Positions 53,786 to 62,701 of a stretch of DNA of 64,000 bases are shown piece after piece; position 1 is the stretch's first letter, and every line of letters begins with the position of its first letter. The DNA comes from Pseudomonas lini (GTDB lineage: Bacteria; Pseudomonadota; Gammaproteobacteria; Pseudomonadales; Pseudomonadaceae). The notes below the pieces were generated by a model that saw only the letters and a list, made by a program, of their open reading frames with translations, was not told the origin of the DNA and ran no database searches. The position numbers and the translations under genes were made by a program. Location: NCBI RefSeq assembly GCF_030812475.1, contig NZ_JAUSSR010000003.1, forward strand, positions 186,001 to 250,000, read 5' to 3'.

Positions 53786-55114
53786 TCAGTGACTCAACCC
53801 ATACTTCTTGACCTTGTCGAACAGCGTGGTCTTGGCCATTCCCAACTCGTGGCTGGCCTGGGTCAGGTTGCCGCCGCTGCGTTGCAAGGCGTCGCTGAGC
53901 AGGTTGCGTTCGAAGGCTTCCACGGCTTCGGCGAAGGCCAGGCCCTGATTGTTGGCGCTGGCGCCGGATTTCTTGAAGGCCGGCAGGCCGAGGGCAAAGC
54001 GTTCGGCGACGTTGCGCAGTTCACGCACGTTGCCTGGCCAGTCGTGGCTCATCAGGTTGGACAGGGTCTGGTTGTCCAGCTCCGGTACTGCGCGGTCGAA
54101 GCGCAGGGACGACTGCTGCAGGAAATGTTCGAACAGTTGCAGGATGTCTTCGCGACGCTCGCGCAGCGGTGGCAGTTCCAGGGTCACCACGTTCAGGCGG
54201 TAATACAGGTCGCTGCGGAATTCGCCGGCCTTGCTCGACTCGTCCAGGTCGGACTTGGTCGCCGCGATCACCCGACAGTCCACCGCCACGCTCTGGTTCG
54301 AACCGAGGCGTTCGAGGGTGCGTTCCTGCAACACCCGCAGCAGTTTGATCTGCAGGGGCAGGGGCATGCTTTCCACTTCGTCGAGGAACAGCGTGCCACC
54401 GTCGGCATGTTCGATCTTGCCGATCCGCCGTTTGCCGGCACCGGTAAAGGCGTTGGCTTCATGGCCGAAGATTTCGCTTTCGAACAGGTTTTCCGGCAGG
54501 CCACCGCAGTTCAACGCGACGAATTGTTTGGTGTGGCGACGACTGAAATCGTGCAGGCAGCGCGCGACCAGTTCCTTGCCGGTCCCGGTTTCGCCTTCAA
54601 TTAGCACGTTGGCCGAGGTATCGGCGACGTTGGCGATCAGTTCCCGCAGGTTCTGCATGGCCGGCGATCGGCCGATGATGCGGCCTTCCAGGGAGTCCCG
54701 TTCCGCCAGTTGCCGGCGCAGCGACGAGACTTCCCGCGCCAGGCTGCGTTGTTCCAGCGCACGACGGGCGACATCCACCAGGCGTTCGGGAGAGAAGGGT
54801 TTCTCCATGAAGTCGTAGGCGCCTTTCTGCATGGCGCCGACGGCCATGGAGATGTCGCCGTGACCAGTGATCAGCACCACTGGCAGGCTGCGATCACGGG
54901 CCTTGAGCCGGGTCAGCAGCTCCATGCCGTCGATGCCCGGCAGGCGGATGTCGCTGATGACGATCCCGGCAAAGTTGTCGCCGACGCGTTCCAGTGCTTC
55001 TTCGGCGCTGCCGACACCTACGCAGGGAATGTCTTCCAGGGTCAGCGCCTGTTGGCAGCCGAGCAGCACATGGGGGTCGTCTTCGACGATCAGCACACTC
55101 AGGTCGTTGTTCAT
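53786..55114 (-). CDS. aauR: Sigma-54 response regulator of acidic amino-acid uptake, AauR
   Basis: 442 residues of the DctD/AauR class: receiver (VLIVEDDPHVLLGCQQ; phospho-Asp in VISDIRLPGIDG; FMEKPF), AAA+ domain (GETGTGKELVARCLHDFS, Walker B GGTLFLDEVE, arginine-rich RSDLYYRLNV) and a Fis-type helix-turn-helix (RSGGNLTQASHELGMAKTTLFDKV). The sigma-54 contact loop reads NAFTGA rather than GAFTGA. In P. putida the neighbouring AauS kinase and AauR activate the aatJQMP operon and asparaginase/glutaminase genes (established knowledge). Its start overlaps the kinase stop by ATGA. A sigma-54 promoter and AauR-type repeats occur upstream of aatJ in this window. Confidence 0.92.
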   Translation of the reverse strand: MNNDLSVLIVEDDPHVLLGCQQALTLEDIPCVGVGSAEEALERVGDNFAGIVISDIRLPGIDGMELLTRLKARDRSLPVVLITGHGDISMAVGAMQKGAYDFMEKPFSPERLVDVARRALEQRSLAREVSSLRRQLAERDSLEGRIIGRSPAMQNLRELIANVADTSANVLIEGETGTGKELVARCLHDFSRRHTKQFVALNCGGLPENLFESEIFGHEANAFTGAGKRRIGKIEHADGGTLFLDEVESMPLPLQIKLLRVLQERTLERLGSNQSVAVDCRVIAATKSDLDESSKAGEFRSDLYYRLNVVTLELPPLRERREDILQLFEHFLQQSSLRFDRAVPELDNQTLSNLMSHDWPGNVRELRNVAERFALGLPAFKKSGASANNQGLAFAEAVEAFERNLLSDALQRSGGNLTQASHELGMAKTTLFDKVKKYGLSH

Positions 55115-57012
55115 ATCGGCTCGGCGTGAAGGGGGCTTACCAAAGGTAAACTGAGGACAAAGGTGGTACCACCGCTGGCCGGATGTTCGACACCCAGGTG
55201 GCCGCCGGTGGCCGCGGCCAGGCTCGCCGACAGTGTCAGGCCCAGACCCAGGCCCTGTTCGCCGGGTTTGGTGGTGAAGAAGGGTTCGAACAGATGCTTG
55301 CGCGTCTCGGCGTCGATCCCATGGCCATTATCGCGTACACGCAAGCGATATTTGCCTTCTGATATCTCGCCTTCGAGCCACAATTCGGGCAACGGTTGGG
55401 CTTGCATGGCATCGAGGGCGTTGCCGATCAGGTTGACCAGGATCTGTTCCAGTCGGGTCTGGTCGATCTGCACCTGCAGGTCGGCGAAGTCGCGATGCAG
55501 TTGCAGGTGCGCGTTTTCCACACGACTGCCGAGCACCTGCAGGGCGGCGTCCACGGCCTTGCCGAGGCTGGCCTGGCCCTTGTCGTCACCGCGACGGGCA
55601 AAGGAGCGCAGGCTGGCGGTGATCCGGCCCATGCGGTCGATCAGTTCGTTGATGGTCTTGAGGTTGGTGCTGGCGACGTCCAGCTGACCGCGTTCCAGAA
55701 AACGCACGGTGTTGCCGGACAAGGTCCGCAGGGCGGCGAGCGGCTGGTTCAGTTCGTGGGCGATGCTGGTGGACATCTGGCCGATGGCGGCGAGTTTGCC
55801 GGCCTGCACCAGTTCATCCTGGGCGCGGCGCAAGGTCTCTTCGGCCTGCCGACGTTCGCGGATCTGGCCCTTGAGCCGTTCGTTGCTGGCGCGCAGGTCG
55901 GTGGTGCGTTCGGTAATCCGACGCTCCAGTTGATTGTTGGCTTCCTGCAGGGCTTCCCGGGCGGCGAGGCGGGTGGCGATCACTTTGCGCCGCTCGTTCC
56001 AGGCGATCAGCAGGAACGCCACCAGGGCGAACGCCACCGCCACCAGAATCCCCTGATTGATCGCTTCACGCCGCAAATCCTGCAGGGGCGTGAGCAGGGT
56101 GAAATTCCACGGCGTGTCGCTCAGCGGGCGGGTTTGCGACAGGTAACTGATATTTTCTTCTTCGGACATCAGTTCGCTGTTGGCGGGGAAGGTCAGTTTT
56201 TCCTCGCCTTCGGCCAGTTTTTCCCGGGCCAGCGGTTGCAATTCGTTCAGCGGGAACCAGTAGTACTGCAGGCTGCGGGCCAGCTTTTCCTTGGTCTCTT
56301 CGCTCAGCGGTATGACCGATTTCAGGCGTCGCGCCGGATCGCTGGAAAGAATGATGATGCCGTTCTCGTCGCTGACGAAGGCCTCCAGGCGCGCCCGCTG
56401 CCAACGTTCTTCCATGGCTTCGAGGCGAACCTTGACCACCGCCACGCCGATGATCTTGCCGCGCTCTTCCAGGCCGTGGGCCAGGTAGTAACCGGGCTCG
56501 CCGTTGGTGCTGCCGATGCCATAGAAGCGTCCTGGCTGGCCACGGACGGCGTTCTGGAAGTAAGCGCGAAAGGACAGGTCTTCTCCCAGGTAACTGTCAA
56601 CGTCGCGCCAGTTGCTGGTGGCCATGACGCGGCCGGTGGTGTCCATCACGTAGATGGCCCGACTGCGGCTGCGCCGGTTCAGGCCTTCGAGGTATTCATT
56701 GACCGTCTGCCGGTGTTCCGGCGACGGGTCGTCCAGCAGCCTGGAAACACTGGATTCGAGTTCCAGCAGGCTGGGCAGGTAGGTGTACTTGCTGATCTCG
56801 CTCTCGACGGCGCGGGCGTGCAGTTCCAGCTGGCGCTGGCCGTTCTCGCTGAGGCTGCGGATTCCGTAGTGCTCACTGACCCAGAAGCCGAGGTAACCCA
56901 ACCCGATCATCAGGGCGATGACCAGCGGCGGCAGGAACAGATGGCGAATCAGACGTGGTTTCACGGCGAGTGATGTCGGCGCGGCGCGGTAAAGAGTGGG
57001 GTCGCATTTCAT
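55111..57012 (-). CDS. aauS: Acidic amino-acid sensor histidine kinase, AauS (DctB-like)
   Basis: 633 residues. A transmembrane segment (HLFLPPLVIALMIGLGYLGFWV, about 25-46) leads into a large periplasmic double-Cache-like domain (about 47-300; YVMDTTGRVMATSNW, YLGEDLSFRAYFQNA, GYYLAHGLEERGKIIGVAVVKV). A second segment (GILVAVAFALVAFLLIAW) is followed by a coiled linker, HisKA (AIGQMSTSIAHELNQPLAAL) and HATPase (RLEQILVNLIGNALDAM, DNGHGID, GLGLGLTLSASL). The double-Cache layout with a DctB-like kinase fits sensing of glutamate/aspartate outside the cell. The codon before ATG 57012 is GTG and could extend the protein by one residue. It forms an operon with aauR. Confidence 0.9.
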   Translation of the reverse strand: MKCDPTLYRAAPTSLAVKPRLIRHLFLPPLVIALMIGLGYLGFWVSEHYGIRSLSENGQRQLELHARAVESEISKYTYLPSLLELESSVSRLLDDPSPEHRQTVNEYLEGLNRRSRSRAIYVMDTTGRVMATSNWRDVDSYLGEDLSFRAYFQNAVRGQPGRFYGIGSTNGEPGYYLAHGLEERGKIIGVAVVKVRLEAMEERWQRARLEAFVSDENGIIILSSDPARRLKSVIPLSEETKEKLARSLQYYWFPLNELQPLAREKLAEGEEKLTFPANSELMSEEENISYLSQTRPLSDTPWNFTLLTPLQDLRREAINQGILVAVAFALVAFLLIAWNERRKVIATRLAAREALQEANNQLERRITERTTDLRASNERLKGQIRERRQAEETLRRAQDELVQAGKLAAIGQMSTSIAHELNQPLAALRTLSGNTVRFLERGQLDVASTNLKTINELIDRMGRITASLRSFARRGDDKGQASLGKAVDAALQVLGSRVENAHLQLHRDFADLQVQIDQTRLEQILVNLIGNALDAMQAQPLPELWLEGEISEGKYRLRVRDNGHGIDAETRKHLFEPFFTTKPGEQGLGLGLTLSASLAAATGGHLGVEHPASGGTTFVLSLPLVSPLHAEPI

Positions 57013-57046
57013 CACAGATGCCTTGGGTCAACCACAACACATTCCC

Positions 57047-57245
57047 CTGTAGGAGCCGGCTTGCTGGCGAACCAGACGACGCGGTATGTCTGACACACCG
57101 CTTTCGCTGGCAAGCCAGCTCCTACAGCAAACCAGACGACGCGGTCTGCCTGACACACCTGTAGGAGCCGGCTTGCTGGCGAAGGCGTCTGCATGGGCGC
57201 TGCAAGGCTTGAAGCCGCCTTCGCTGGCAAGCCAGCTCCTACAGG
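57047..57245. repeat. Two tandem REPINs between aatP and aauS
   Basis: REPIN one is 57047-57127 and REPIN two 57159-57245, each an inverted CTGTAGGAGCCGGCTTGCTGG ... GCTGGCAAGCCAGCTCCTACAG pair. A 30-bp segment containing ACCAGACGACGCGGT and TGACACACC occurs twice (about 57070-57099 and 57130-57159), so part of the first unit was duplicated. Confidence 0.9.
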
Positions 57246-57263
57246 GGGGGAGCGGTGCTCTTC

Positions 57264-57998
57264 TTAGTGCTGCAGAATCTTCGCGAGGAAGTGCTGCGTC
57301 CGTTCGGCACGGGCGTTGATATCGCCGAAGAACTCCTCTTTCTTGCAGTCTTCGATGATCTTGCCCTGGTCCATGAAGATCACCCGGTCCGCCACTTTGC
57401 GGGCGAAGCCCATTTCGTGGGTCACGCACATCATGGTCATGCCTTCGTGAGCCAGTTGCACCATCACGTCCAGCACTTCGTTGACCATTTCAGGGTCGAG
57501 CGCCGAGGTCGGTTCGTCGAACAGCATGACGATCGGGTCCATCGCCAGCGCACGGGCAATCGCCACGCGCTGCTGCTGGCCACCGGAGAGTTGCCCGGGA
57601 TGCTTTTTGGCGTGGGCCGAAAGACCGACGCGCTCGAGCAATTGCAGGGCTTTTTTGGAGGCCTCTTCCTTGCTCCGCCCCAACACCTTGATCTGAGCGA
57701 TGGTCAGGTTATCCATGATGCTCAGGTGCGGGAACAGTTCGAAATGCTGGAACACCATACCCACGCGCGAGCGCAGTTTCGGCAGATCGGTCTTCGGGTC
57801 GGCGATGGAGGTGCCATCGACCACCACATCGCCTTTCTGGAACGGTTCCAGGGCGTTGACACATTTGATCAGGGTCGATTTGCCGGAGCCGGACGGCCCG
57901 CACACCACGATCACCTCGCCTTTTTTGACCTCGGTGCTGCAATCAGTCAGTACCTGGAAGTCCCCATACCACTTGTTGACGTTCTTGATAGAGATCAT
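57264..57998 (-). CDS. aatP: ABC transporter ATP-binding protein for glutamate/aspartate
   Basis: 244 residues. Walker [19 protein letters not shown]-loop [12 protein letters not shown], signature [15 protein letters not shown], Walker [15 protein letters not shown] and H-loop VTHEMGFA are all intact. It follows the polar amino-acid (PAAT) class, energising uptake with AatQ/AatM. The start overlaps the aatM stop by ATGA. It is the last gene of the aatJQMP operon; a double REPIN separates it from aauS. Confidence 0.95.
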   Translation of the reverse strand: MISIKNVNKWYGDFQVLTDCSTEVKKGEVIVVCGPSGSGKSTLIKCVNALEPFQKGDVVVDGTSIADPKTDLPKLRSRVGMVFQHFELFPHLSIMDNLTIAQIKVLGRSKEEASKKALQLLERVGLSAHAKKHPGQLSGGQQQRVAIARALAMDPIVMLFDEPTSALDPEMVNEVLDVMVQLAHEGMTMMCVTHEMGFARKVADRVIFMDQGKIIEDCKKEEFFGDINARAERTQHFLAKILQH

Positions 57999-58669
57999 AC
58001 GGCGAACCTTTTTTGCAGACGCTTGACCAGCTGCGAGGCGGCAAAGCTGATGATGAAGTAGGTGAAACCGGCGAAGATCAGAAACTCGTTGGAGCGGCCG
58101 ATGATGTCGCCACTGGCGCGGGAGGCATTGAGGAAATCCACCAGGCCGACCGCGTAGACCAGCGAAGTGTCCTGAAACAGGATGATGCTCTGTTGCAGCA
58201 GCAGCGGGGTCATCTTGCGGAACGCTTGCGGCAGGATGATCAAGCGCATCATCTGGCTGTAGTTCATGCCCAGCGCCTGGGCAGCACCCATCTGGCCCTT
58301 GGGAATCGATTGCACGCCGGCCCGGACGATTTCGCAGAAGTACGCCGCTTCAAACATCATGAACGCCACGATGCAGGAGGCGAACGCGCCGATCGGCGTA
58401 TCTTCGCCGGTGATCCAGCGCAATACGAACGGTACCGCCAGGTAGAACCAGGTGATGACCAGCAGCAGCGGGATCGAGCGGAAGTAGTTGACGTAGGCGC
58501 CGGCGATGTTCGACAGCAGCTTGTTGTGGGACAGGCGCATCAGGGCCAGGATCGTGCCGAGGATGATCCCGCCGGTCACGCCCAGGGCCATGAGCTTGAG
58601 GGTCATGACCATGCCGTTCCACAAACCCGGCATGGACGGGATGATGCCCGAGAAGTCGAATTCCATCAT
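57995..58669 (-). CDS. aatM: ABC transporter permease AatM
   Basis: 224 residues, five hydrophobic segments. The His/Glu/Gln/Arg-opine permease (HEAA) loop is visible as [37 protein letters not shown], with the conserved E-A-A-x-x-x-G style spacing around GQ-x-x-AA-x-x-LG. It is one half of the inner-membrane channel for acidic amino acids with AatQ. ATGA overlaps join it to both neighbours, consistent with coupled synthesis. Confidence 0.94.
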   Translation of the reverse strand: MMEFDFSGIIPSMPGLWNGMVMTLKLMALGVTGGIILGTILALMRLSHNKLLSNIAGAYVNYFRSIPLLLVITWFYLAVPFVLRWITGEDTPIGAFASCIVAFMMFEAAYFCEIVRAGVQSIPKGQMGAAQALGMNYSQMMRLIILPQAFRKMTPLLLQQSIILFQDTSLVYAVGLVDFLNASRASGDIIGRSNEFLIFAGFTYFIISFAASQLVKRLQKRFAV

Positions 58670-59412
58670 TTACCCCCTACGGAGATCAGGCCCGGTACGG
58701 CAACTTTCTTCTCGACGCCGCGCATCAGCAGCATCAGGCCCATGTTCAGGGTGAAGTAGATCAGCGTCGCCAGGGTGAAGGCTTCGAACAGGTTGGCGGA
58801 GAACTCGGCGGTCTGCTTGGTCTGCGCCAGCAGTTCCATCAAGCCGATCAGCGAAGCCACGGAAGAGTTCTTGAACACGTTCAAAAATTCCGAGGTCAGC
58901 GGCGGAATGATGATCCGGTACGCCTGGGGCAGCAGCACGTTCCAGTAGATCTGCGGCAGCTTGAAGCCCATGGCGCGGGCAGCGGATTCCTGGCCGCGAG
59001 GCAGCGCCTGGATACCGGTACGCACTTGTTCGCAGACACGCGCAGTGGTGAACAGGCCCAGGCACACGACAACGCTCAGGAAGGCCGAGGTGGTCGGGTT
59101 CAGGTCTTGCTTGTACCACTCCTGGATGTCCGCAGGCAGCAGGTCGGGTACCAGGAAGTACCAGATGAACAGCTGCACCAGCAGCGGCACGTTACGGAAG
59201 AGTTCGACATAACAGGTCGCGATGCCCGACACGATGCGGTTCGGCACGGTGCGCATGACACCCAGGATCGAGCCCAGCAGCAGCGCGATGATCCAGGCAG
59301 CGACAGCGATGGCAATGGTCCAGCCCAGACCGGAAATGTACCAGTCGAAATAAATCTCGCTGCCCACGCCGGTGGACTTGAAGAACACGCCCCAGTCCCA
59401 GTTGTAATTCAT
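58666..59412 (-). CDS. aatQ: ABC transporter permease AatQ
   Basis: 248 residues from ATG 59412, preceded by GGGGAGACC as Shine-Dalgarno. It has five or six hydrophobic segments, LWYFLVPDLLP-type periplasmic loop, and the permease loop VCEQVRTGIQALPRGQESAARAMGFKLPQIYWNVLLPQA. It is the second permease of the acidic amino-acid transporter. The in-frame extension to 59493 is not conserved in character. It is separated from aatJ by 191 bp containing a strong hairpin. Confidence 0.94.
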   Translation of the reverse strand: MNYNWDWGVFFKSTGVGSEIYFDWYISGLGWTIAIAVAAWIIALLLGSILGVMRTVPNRIVSGIATCYVELFRNVPLLVQLFIWYFLVPDLLPADIQEWYKQDLNPTTSAFLSVVVCLGLFTTARVCEQVRTGIQALPRGQESAARAMGFKLPQIYWNVLLPQAYRIIIPPLTSEFLNVFKNSSVASLIGLMELLAQTKQTAEFSANLFEAFTLATLIYFTLNMGLMLLMRGVEKKVAVPGLISVGGK

Positions 59413-59559
59413 TAGGGTCTCCCCTCGGATTCGATCGATATACAAATACCCGCCTGGGGAAGTTCCGTTCCCGTGACCTTTACGGTCAGGCACACACGAG
59501 CGGCTCGACAGCCACCGGTTCGAGTGTTTCCAGAAAATGCCAGCAGGGAGTGACCATCC

Positions 59560-59583
59560 CTGAGAGGGCAGGGGCCCTCTCAG
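59560..59583 (-). terminator. Intercistronic hairpin between aatJ and aatQ
   Basis: Perfect 10-bp stem CTGAGAGGGC / GCCCTCTCAG with loop AGGG, 20 bp beyond the aatJ stop. There is no U-tract. It probably reduces read-through to the permease genes and stabilises the aatJ message, raising binding-protein synthesis. Confidence 0.8.
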
Positions 59584-59603
59584 GAGATAAGGTTAGTCAG
59601 AAA

Positions 59604-60518
59604 TCAGGATTTCTTTTCGTCAGCCGCTTTATCGGTCGGATTGGCGATCAGGGCCTTGAGCTCGTCGCTCATCGGGAAGTTCAGGTTCAGGCCTTTAGGC
59701 GGGATTGGCTGCATGAACCATTTTTCGTAGATCTTGTTGATCTCGCCCGACTTGTAGGTCGCGATGATTGCGTCGTCGACCGCCTTCTTGAACGGCTCGT
59801 CACCCTTGCGAACCATGCAGCCGTAGATTTCGTAGGACTGTGGAGTACCGGTAACGGCCCAGTCATCGGCCTTCTTGGCTTTGGCTGCTTCACCGGCCAG
59901 CAAGGCGTCGTCCATCATGAAGGCAACAGCGCGGCCTGATTCGAGCATCTGGAACGACTCGCCGTGGTCTTTGGCGGAGATGACATTCATGCCCATTTGC
60001 TTGTCGGCGTTCATCGACTTGATGATGCGCTCGGACGTGGTGCCCGCGGTGGTCACGACGTTCTTGCCTTTAAGGTCGTCGAAATCCTTGTACTTGGAGT
60101 CTTTCTTGGACAGCAGACGGGTACCGATTTCGAAAATGCCGACCGAGAAGGCAACTTGCTGCTGGCGCTCGACGTTGTTGGTGGTGGAGCCGCACTCGAC
60201 GTCCACGGTGCCGTTCTGCACCAGTGGAATACGGGTTTGCGAAGTCACGAGGTTGTATTTGACCTGGAGGTTGGGCATGTCCAGGTCTTTCTTGATGGCT
60301 TCGACGATTTTCAACTGGATATCGTGGGAATAGCCAACTGGCTTGCCGGAAGCATCCGCGATATAGGAAAACGGAATGGAAGCGTCACGATGCCCGAGGG
60401 TGATGGTGCCGGACTCCTTGATCTTCTTCAGTGTGCCGGTGAGCTCGGCAGCAAAAACTGGAGTGCTAATCAGAGCGGCAGCAATGGCTGCGCCCAGGAT
60501 ATGGGGAACGATGCGCAT
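59604..60518 (-). CDS. aatJ: Periplasmic glutamate/aspartate-binding protein AatJ
   Basis: 304 residues from ATG 60518 (GAGGAAAA upstream). The signal peptide MRIVPHILGAAIAAALISTPVFA precedes a type II solute-binding fold: GTLKKIKESGTITLGHRDASIPFSYIADASGKPVGYSHDI, GTVDVECGSTTNNVERQQQVAFS, AGTTSERIIKSMN. It follows the glutamate/aspartate-binding (GltI/AatJ) type with its characteristic GHRD and CGSTTNN. It captures acidic amino acids for AatQMP. The in-frame reading to 60560 is not preceded by a good ribosome-binding site. Transcription is probably from the sigma-54 promoter about 115 bp upstream. Confidence 0.95.
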   Translation of the reverse strand: MRIVPHILGAAIAAALISTPVFAAELTGTLKKIKESGTITLGHRDASIPFSYIADASGKPVGYSHDIQLKIVEAIKKDLDMPNLQVKYNLVTSQTRIPLVQNGTVDVECGSTTNNVERQQQVAFSVGIFEIGTRLLSKKDSKYKDFDDLKGKNVVTTAGTTSERIIKSMNADKQMGMNVISAKDHGESFQMLESGRAVAFMMDDALLAGEAAKAKKADDWAVTGTPQSYEIYGCMVRKGDEPFKKAVDDAIIATYKSGEINKIYEKWFMQPIPPKGLNLNFPMSDELKALIANPTDKAADEKKS

Positions 60519-60633
60519 CAAATTTTCCTCGACATTGTTTTTTTTATGGAGCCAGTTCATCGGCCCTTTTGTGCTTCGAATGGCTGCCGGCTATTGAAGA
60601 GTTCGCGCAACAGGCATTCGTCCAAGAGTGTAG

Positions 60634-60649
60634 AGCATGACTCGTGCCA
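60634..60649 (-). promoter_or_regulatory. Sigma-54 promoter of the aatJQMP operon
   Basis: Reading leftwards: TGGCACGAGTCATGCT, with GG and GC separated by exactly ten bases, close to the consensus TGGCACG-N4-TTGCW. It lies 116 bp upstream of the aatJ start. Confidence 0.85.
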
Positions 60650-60725
60650 GGCCAGGCGATACATGGCAACATATTGATTTATAAAGGTATTTAATATTTA
60701 AAGCATGGTTTTCCATGGCCAAAGA

Positions 60726-60770
60726 TCCGGTAAACCGAATTGACCGGCAGGTCGCGTTCGGAAAACCGAA
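60726..60770. promoter_or_regulatory. Two AauR-type inverted repeats upstream of the aatJ promoter
   Basis: TTCGGAAAACCGAA at 60757-60770 fits TTCGG-N4-CCGAA exactly, the motif reported for AauR in P. putida. TCCGGTAAACCGAA at 60726-60739 differs at one position. Their centres are 31 bp apart, three helical turns, and lie about 90-120 bp upstream of the sigma-54 promoter, an ideal enhancer position. Confidence 0.82.
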
Positions 60771-60796
60771 TGAAATCCACGGAACAATGAAATCCC

Positions 60797-60888
60797 CTGT
60801 GGGAGCGGGCTTGCTCGCGAAGAGGCCATAACATTCAACATTGATGTTGGCTGGCACACCGCTTTCGCGAGCAAGCCCGCTCCCACAG
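60797..60888. repeat. REPIN (GTGGGAGCGGGCTTGCTCGC type)
   Basis: Inverted pair CTGTGGGAGCGGGCTTGCTC ... GAGCAAGCCCGCTCCCACAG between aatJ and glpD. It is the GTGGG family, also found at 62702-62796. Confidence 0.92.
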
Positions 60889-60916
60889 GAGATAGGTGGT
60901 GTGATCAAGAACGCAA

Positions 60917-60948
60917 AAAGCCCCTGAATCGTGAGATTCAGGGGCTTT
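60917..60948 (-). terminator. Rho-independent terminator of glpD
   Basis: Perfect 14-bp stem AAAGCCCCTGAATC / GATTCAGGGGCTTT with a GTGA tetraloop. On the leftward strand it is followed by TTTTTGCG. It lies 20 bp beyond the glpD stop. Confidence 0.93.
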
Positions 60949-60967
60949 CGTTTAACCGGTTCCCCGA

Positions 60968-62506
60968 TCAGGCCGCTTCGATCTTGCTGCGGTGCTGTCC
61001 GACCTTGCGCAGATAGTCCGCCAATTTCTGCTGCTCTTCTGGTGTGGTGAACAACCCCAGCTTGCTGCGACGCCACAGAATGTCATGCGCCGTGGTCGCC
61101 CATTCCTCGCCGCACAGGTAATCGACTTCGCGCGTATAGAGACCGCCGCCGATGTGTTCGCCAAGATCCGTCAAGTTCTGCACACCTTCAAGCATGCGCC
61201 AGGTACGACTGCCGTAGGTGGTGGCCCAGCGGCGGGCGATTTCGGTCGGCACCCAATCGAACGCGTCGCGGATTTTCGCGCACAAGGCTTGCGGGGTGGT
61301 CATGTCTTCGCCGCCGGGCAGGGTGGCCTTTGCGGTCCAGCCTGGCTTGATCTGCGGGAAGTACGGGGCCAGTTGCGCCAGTGCCGACTCGGCCAGTTTG
61401 CGGTACGTGGTCAGCTTGCCGCCGAACACCGACAGCAGCGGCGCTTCTTCGCCCGTGCCGGACAATGCGAGGGTGTAGTCGCGGGTGACGGCCGACGGAT
61501 TGTCGGATTCGTCGTTGCACAGCGGACGAACGCCGGAATAACTGTGCAGGATGTCGTCGCGGCTTATGCGTTTCTTGAAGTGGGCGTTGACCACTTTGAG
61601 CAGGTAATCGGTTTCGCCCTCGGTGATCGCCACCTTGGCCGGGTCGCCGGTGTACTCGCGGTCGGTGGTGCCGATCAGGGTGAAGTGATTCAGGTACGGA
61701 ATGGTGAACACGATGCGCTGATCTTCGTTTTGCAGAATGTGCGCATGTTCGCCTTCATACAGTTTCGGCACGATCAGGTGGCTGCCCTGGATCAGGCGGA
61801 TGCCATACGGCGATTCCATTTTCAGGTCGTCACGGATGAACTTGGCAACCCACGGACCTGCCGCATTGACCAGGGCCTTGGCGCGGATCGAAAACAGGCT
61901 GCCGTCGGCACGTTCCAGGTGCAGGTGCCACAGACCCTTGGTGCGTCGAGCGCTGACACAACGGGTCCGGGTGTGAACGTGGGCGCCTTTCTCGCGGGCG
62001 GCCATAGCGTTCAACACCACCAGGCGCGCGTCATCGACCCAGCAATCGGAGTATTCGAAGCCTTTGGTGATTTCGCTTTTCAGCGGGCTGTCCGGGCCGA
62101 ACTTGAGACTCTTCGAGCCTTCGAGTTTTTCCCTTTTGCCCAGGTGGTCATAAAGGAACAGGCCGGCACGGATCATCCAGGCTGGACGCAGGTGCGGACG
62201 GTGGGGCAGTACGAAGCGCATCTGCTTGACGATGTGCGGGGCCTTGGCCAGCAGCACTTCGCGCTCGGCCAGGGCTTCGCGCACCAGGCGGAATTCGTAA
62301 TGTTCAAGGTAGCGCAGGCCACCGTGGATCAGCTTGCTGCTGGCCGAGGAGGTATGGCTGGCCAAGTCATCCTTTTCGCAAAGGAACACCGAAAGACCGC
62401 GACCGGCGGCATCCGCTGCGATCCCCACGCCATTGATCCCGCCGCCAATGACGGCGATATCGTAGACCTCGGCGAGAGGGGGCGTAGGCAAGGTAGAAGT
62501 GGGCAT
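60968..62506 (-). CDS. glpD: Aerobic glycerol-3-phosphate dehydrogenase
   Basis: 512 residues. The FAD-binding motif DIAVIGGGINGVGIAADAAG is followed by LCEKDDLASHTSSASSKLIHGGLRYLE, VNAAGPWV, GSHLIVPKLYEGEHAH and YSGVRPLCNDES, all hallmarks of GlpD. It is a peripheral inner-membrane flavoprotein that oxidises glycerol-3-phosphate to dihydroxyacetone phosphate and reduces ubiquinone. It adjoins glpR and glpK in the usual order and has GlpR-like sites upstream. Length matches E. coli GlpD (501) and pseudomonad homologues. Confidence 0.97.
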   Translation of the reverse strand: MPTSTLPTPPLAEVYDIAVIGGGINGVGIAADAAGRGLSVFLCEKDDLASHTSSASSKLIHGGLRYLEHYEFRLVREALAEREVLLAKAPHIVKQMRFVLPHRPHLRPAWMIRAGLFLYDHLGKREKLEGSKSLKFGPDSPLKSEITKGFEYSDCWVDDARLVVLNAMAAREKGAHVHTRTRCVSARRTKGLWHLHLERADGSLFSIRAKALVNAAGPWVAKFIRDDLKMESPYGIRLIQGSHLIVPKLYEGEHAHILQNEDQRIVFTIPYLNHFTLIGTTDREYTGDPAKVAITEGETDYLLKVVNAHFKKRISRDDILHSYSGVRPLCNDESDNPSAVTRDYTLALSGTGEEAPLLSVFGGKLTTYRKLAESALAQLAPYFPQIKPGWTAKATLPGGEDMTTPQALCAKIRDAFDWVPTEIARRWATTYGSRTWRMLEGVQNLTDLGEHIGGGLYTREVDYLCGEEWATTAHDILWRRSKLGLFTTPEEQQKLADYLRKVGQHRSKIEAA

Positions 62507-62554
62507 CGGCTGGCCTCGGGCTTTTTGATTTTCGGTATTGGAATTCGAACATTA

Positions 62555-62572
62555 ATGTTCATTTGCGAAAAT
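62555..62572. promoter_or_regulatory. Probable GlpR operator upstream of glpD
   Basis: ATGTTCATTTGCGAAAAT matches the E. coli GlpR consensus WATGTTCGWTAWCGAACATW at both half-sites with a few differences. The overlapping GAACATTAATGTTC at 62547-62560 is a perfect 14-bp palindrome, and a further half-site CGAACATTT occurs at 62650-62658. The 320-bp gap between glpD and glpR otherwise holds a REPIN and no gene. Confidence 0.6.
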
Positions 62573-62701
62573 GGTAGCCCATAAAGCCGCCCACAGCCAG
62601 TTAACTTCGATTGAAAATACTCATCGAAGGGCTGCGAAAGGAAAATTTTCGAACATTTAGAGGCGCGGTAAGCCGCGGAAGGTGTGTCGCCTGGGCGACC
62701 G

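Noticed and set aside
57047..57245. Repeat cluster considered as a CRISPR array
   Set aside because: Units are inverted REP pairs with palindromic cores, not direct repeats with regular unique spacers, and no cas gene is present.
60992..62584. 530-codon plus-strand frame opposite glpD
   Set aside because: glpD motifs are intact on the minus strand; this frame has no start signal or similarity.
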